27,116 nt of DNA from JBCAWW01 sp039024315 (GTDB taxonomy: Bacteria; Bacteroidota; Bacteroidia; J057), in NCBI GenBank assembly GCA_039024315.1, contig JBCCQN010000112.1:1-27116 (forward strand). Direction: 5' to 3'. The position numbers and the translations under genes were made by a program. Positions 24,433 through 27,116 of the stretch are shown one piece after another. The first letter of the stretch is position 1. The number at the start of each line of letters is the position of its first letter. A model generated the notes under the pieces. It saw only the letters and a list, made by a program, of their open reading frames with translations, was not told the origin of the DNA and did not search any database.

Positions 24433-26004
24433 ATGAATAAATACGCAGCTTTGCTTTTGATGTTTCTCGGTCTGCTTACAGCCTGCCAATCGCCACCACA
24501 AACAAGCAAGTCAAGCCCTCCTAATATCCTCATTGCGATCGCCGACGACGTCTCCTTTCCTCACATGGGAGCTTACGGCTGTAGTTGGATCCAAACTCCT
24601 CACTTTGATCGAGTAGCGCGGGAGGGTTTACTGTTCCAGAACGCTTATACCCCCAACGCAAAGTGCGCCCCTTCCCGCTCCATTATTTTGACCGGCCGCA
24701 ATAGTTGGCAGCTAGAGGAGGCGGCCAATCATGTACCTTATTTCCCCGATAAATTTAAGACCGTCTTTGAGGTGTTGGCTGAAAATCAATACTTCACGGG
24801 GCACGTAGCAAAAGGATGGGCTCCGGGCAAAGTAGGCGAAATCAATGGCAAAAAGCGGCAATTAGTGGGGCCAGCCTTCAATACAAAAATACTGCAAGCC
24901 CCTACTACAGGCATCGCCCAATTTGACTATGCCGCCAATTTTGAGGATTTCCTATCCCAAAAACCGGCTGATAAGCCCTTTTGCTTTTGGTATGGCTCAT
25001 TAGAACCACATCGTGCCTACGAGTATGGAACTGGCGTTCGCCTTGGCGGCAAGAAAACAACGGACATCGATGATTTATTTGGCTTCTTCCCAGATTTAGA
25101 TACCGTCCGTAATGATGTGCTCGATTATGCCTTTGAACTAGAGTACTTTGACCAACATCTCGGTAAAATGCTAGCTATGCTTGAAGCCCAAGGCGAATTA
25201 GACAATACGGTAGTGATCGTTACGGCAGACAATGGCATGCCTTTCCCGCGTGTAAAAGGTCAAGCTTATGAGCGCTCCAATCACTTACCACTCGCCATCA
25301 TGTGGGGCAAGGGTATCAAGGATCCAGGCCGCGTTATTGAAGAGTTTGTGAGCTTCGCCGACTTTAGCCCTACCCTACTCGATCTCGCACAAATCGATAT
25401 CCAAGAAGCTGGTATGCAGGCCTTTGAAGGTTTCAGTTTAGGGGAAATTCTTGAAAATAAAAGAAGCCTTCCCCGCAGGGAGCACATGATCATTGGCAAA
25501 GAAAGACATGATGTAGGGCGCCCCCAAGATCAAGGTTACCCTATTCGAGGTATTGTCAATCAGGATTATACGCTTTTGGTCAATTTCAAACCGGATCGTT
25601 GGCCCTCAGGCAACCCAGAAACGGGTTATTTAAACTGCGATGGTGGGGCTAGCAAGACAGCTATTTTGCATCAGAGGCGCTTCGAGCAGGAGACGACTTA
25701 TTGGGACTTAGCCTTCGGTAAACGCCCAGATGTGGAGCTTTATAACCGTAAAAATGATCCTGATTGTCTCTACAACCTTGCTCGAGACACCAACTACCGA
25801 GAAATTCGGGAAGAACTCTTTATCCAACTCATGGTCGAACTCAATGCGCAAGGAGATCCGCGGGTATTAGGCCAAGGGGACATCTTTGATAATTATACTT
25901 ATGCGCATGAAGCTAATCGTAATTTCTACGAACGGTTTCAGGCAGGCGAATTGGGTCCCGAAGTGACTGGTTGGGTAAATCCGGATGATTATGAGCAGGA
26001 TTGA
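24433..26004 (+). CDS. Lipoprotein sulfatase of the N-sulfoglucosamine sulfohydrolase-like (SGSH/S1_8-type) group
   Basis: This 523-residue S1-family sulfatase hydrolyses sulfate esters or N-sulfates. The ATG at 24433 gives a lipoprotein signal peptide with lipobox LTAC (Cys18). An in-frame TTG start 23 codons upstream would spoil it. Catalytic elements: IADD at 36-39 (metal ligands); CAPSR at 78-82, the CxPSR motif whose Cys is converted to formylglycine, then ILTGRN; EPHRAY around His193; and TADNGMPFP with Asp266-Asn267. The EPHR and DNG-PFP sequences and the NAYTPNAKC context resemble human heparan N-sulfatase more than arylsulfatases A/B. It probably removes sulfate from host or algal polysaccharide fragments in the periplasm or at the surface (inference). 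It is divergent from the AraC-type gene and is followed 26 bp later by an exported M24 peptidase. No dedicated maturase gene is adjacent. Confidence 0.9.
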   Translation: MNKYAALLLMFLGLLTACQSPPQTSKSSPPNILIAIADDVSFPHMGAYGCSWIQTPHFDRVAREGLLFQNAYTPNAKCAPSRSIILTGRNSWQLEEAANHVPYFPDKFKTVFEVLAENQYFTGHVAKGWAPGKVGEINGKKRQLVGPAFNTKILQAPTTGIAQFDYAANFEDFLSQKPADKPFCFWYGSLEPHRAYEYGTGVRLGGKKTTDIDDLFGFFPDLDTVRNDVLDYAFELEYFDQHLGKMLAMLEAQGELDNTVVIVTADNGMPFPRVKGQAYERSNHLPLAIMWGKGIKDPGRVIEEFVSFADFSPTLLDLAQIDIQEAGMQAFEGFSLGEILENKRSLPRREHMIIGKERHDVGRPQDQGYPIRGIVNQDYTLLVNFKPDRWPSGNPETGYLNCDGGASKTAILHQRRFEQETTYWDLAFGKRPDVELYNRKNDPDCLYNLARDTNYREIREELFIQLMVELNAQGDPRVLGQGDIFDNYTYAHEANRNFYERFQAGELGPEVTGWVNPDDYEQD

Positions 26005-26030
26005 AAATAGCTTTTTTGTAGTTTCAGGCT

Positions 26031-27116
26031 ATGAAAAAACTGCTTTCTACTTTTTTAGTGCTACTGATTTGTCTGAGTAGCTTCGCTCAAATGCCCAAGA
26101 TTCTCGACCTCAAACAGAGGGGTGAATTGAGAGATGAATGGCTTAAAAACAGATTTGCAACGGTATTGCCTAAGCTCATGCGCCGAGAGGGGATTGATAT
26201 GTGGGTGATGATCTCGCGGGAGTATAATGAAGATCCTGTTCTCAAGACGATGTTGCCTTCAAATTGGATGTCGGCTCGCCGAACGACTATGTTGTTGATT
26301 TACGATAATGGGCAAGAGTTGGAAACTTTGGCTTGTGCACGCTATGATGTGGGGGAGATTTTCCAAAAGGCTTGGGACAAAGAAACCCAGCCCGATCAAT
26401 GGCAACAATTGGTAGATCTTATCGCAGAACGTAATCCAAAGAAAATAGGCATAAATCGCTCCGAGCATTTTGCTTTGGGAGATGGTATGAGTGCCTTTCA
26501 CTACGCAGAGTTTCAAACCCGTTTGCCCAAGCAGCTTGCGGATAAGGTCGTCTCCGCCGAACGCTTAGCCGTGGGTTGGATGGAAACCCGCACCCCAGAA
26601 GAAATGGTGGTTTATCGGCAGGTTTGCCTCCTTGCTCATGAGATCATAGCCGAGGGCTTATCAGAGCAGGTGATTCAGCCAGGCTTTACTTCAACGGAAG
26701 AAGTCGTCTGGTACTACCGCAATCGCATCAATGAGCTTGGTCTAAAAGCCTGGTTTCACCCTACGGTAGACATTCAAAGACACGATCCAGAAAACTTTGA
26801 CCACCTACGTTCCTTTTCAAAGCGCCCTGACAAACAGATTATTCAGCCCGGAGATTTGATTCATATTGATTTTGGCATCACATATCTTGGCCTCAATACC
26901 GATACTCAAGAAAATGCTTATATCCTCAAAGCAGGAGAGACAGAAGCACCTGCCTATTTGATAGAGGCTTTTGACAAAGGCCTACGTTTGATGGATATCC
27001 TTACCGAGCAATTTGAAACGGGCAAGACTGGCAATGAGATTTTAGCAGCGGCTTTGGCGCAAGCTAAATCAGAAGGATTAAAACCAACGATTTACACCCA
27101 TCCGATTGGCTATCAC
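26031..27116 (+). CDS. Exported M24-family metallopeptidase (Xaa-Pro aminopeptidase-like), 3' end outside window
   Basis: The frame is open from the ATG at 26031 to the window end, giving 362 residues without a stop. It starts with a signal peptide (MKKLLSTFLVLLICLSSFAQ), so this creatinase/prolidase-fold peptidase should be exported. Residues 35-190 or so fit the N-terminal creatinase-like domain (LMRREGIDMWVMISREYNED). The M24 'pita-bread' catalytic domain follows (RTPEEMVVYRQ onward). The first two metal ligands are visible as IHIDFG (Asp280) and NTDTQE (Asp291), 11 residues apart as in methionine aminopeptidase. YTHPIGYH at the window edge supplies the metal-binding His (His357). The two glutamate ligands lie beyond the window. 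With the sulfatase 26 bp upstream, co-transcription is likely. The substrate is unknown; proline-containing peptides are an inference from the family. Confidence 0.88.
   Translation, partial: MKKLLSTFLVLLICLSSFAQMPKILDLKQRGELRDEWLKNRFATVLPKLMRREGIDMWVMISREYNEDPVLKTMLPSNWMSARRTTMLLIYDNGQELETLACARYDVGEIFQKAWDKETQPDQWQQLVDLIAERNPKKIGINRSEHFALGDGMSAFHYAEFQTRLPKQLADKVVSAERLAVGWMETRTPEEMVVYRQVCLLAHEIIAEGLSEQVIQPGFTSTEEVVWYYRNRINELGLKAWFHPTVDIQRHDPENFDHLRSFSKRPDKQIIQPGDLIHIDFGITYLGLNTDTQENAYILKAGETEAPAYLIEAFDKGLRLMDILTEQFETGKTGNEILAAALAQAKSEGLKPTIYTHPIGYH

Overview
The window looks like a chromosomal segment of a Bacteroidota bacterium, probably of the Saprospiria/Lewinella type (lineage is inference). 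The evidence is one large secreted protein with a type A and one giant protein with a type B type-IX-secretion (T9SS) C-terminal sorting domain, PKD-rich surface architecture, signal peptides ending in the Ala-Gln pattern common in this phylum, a TAnnTTTG-type -7 promoter match, and a general lack of clear Shine-Dalgarno sequences. No tRNA, rRNA, insertion sequence, integrase or CRISPR array is visible. No gene-free stretch exceeds about 255 bases.

Layout. Bases 1-7365 (+) form a tightly packed run: the 3' part of a radical SAM/SPASM enzyme, an SLC12-type cation-chloride cotransporter homologue, a lipoprotein membrane-fusion protein, an RND efflux pump and a MazG-like pyrophosphohydrolase. 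Spacings are 10 bp, 1-bp overlap, 4-bp overlap and 1 bp, so this is probably one transcript. A small exported barrel-like protein follows at 7454. Bases 8030-11866 (-) hold a 1233-residue secreted Asp-box propeller/PKD/MAM protein with its own terminator and a candidate promoter. Bases 12041-14123 (+) hold the CCA-adding enzyme and a coupled outer-membrane-like protein, which overlaps the 3' end of the convergent msrC (free methionine-R-sulfoxide reductase). Bases 14662-20367 (-) encode a 1901-residue protein with 17 PKD-type repeats, each built around a cysteine pair (the first repeat has lost one), four fibronectin-like domains and a type B sorting domain. Bases 20527-24361 (-) carry a COG2509-like FAD protein, a repeat-rich intergenic region, two tandem SRPBCC-fold paralogues (one cytosolic, one exported) and an AraC-type regulator. 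Divergent from the regulator, bases 24433-27116 (+) encode an SGSH-like lipoprotein sulfatase and the first 362 residues of an exported M24-family peptidase.

How the genes may work together (inference). The first block couples envelope transport to two cytosolic enzymes, but the pump has no outer-membrane channel gene beside it. The AraC/SRPBCC/sulfatase segment looks like a small locally regulated unit, with a perfect palindrome against the regulator's start codon. The two T9SS cargo proteins are probably displayed on or released from the cell surface.

I found no convincing complete new system. The strongest leads are an over-represented 9-mer (GCCGAACGC), the disulfide-patterned PKD array, the exported/cytosolic SRPBCC pair, the RND pump with an altered proton relay, and a composite palindromic repeat at 22172-22301.
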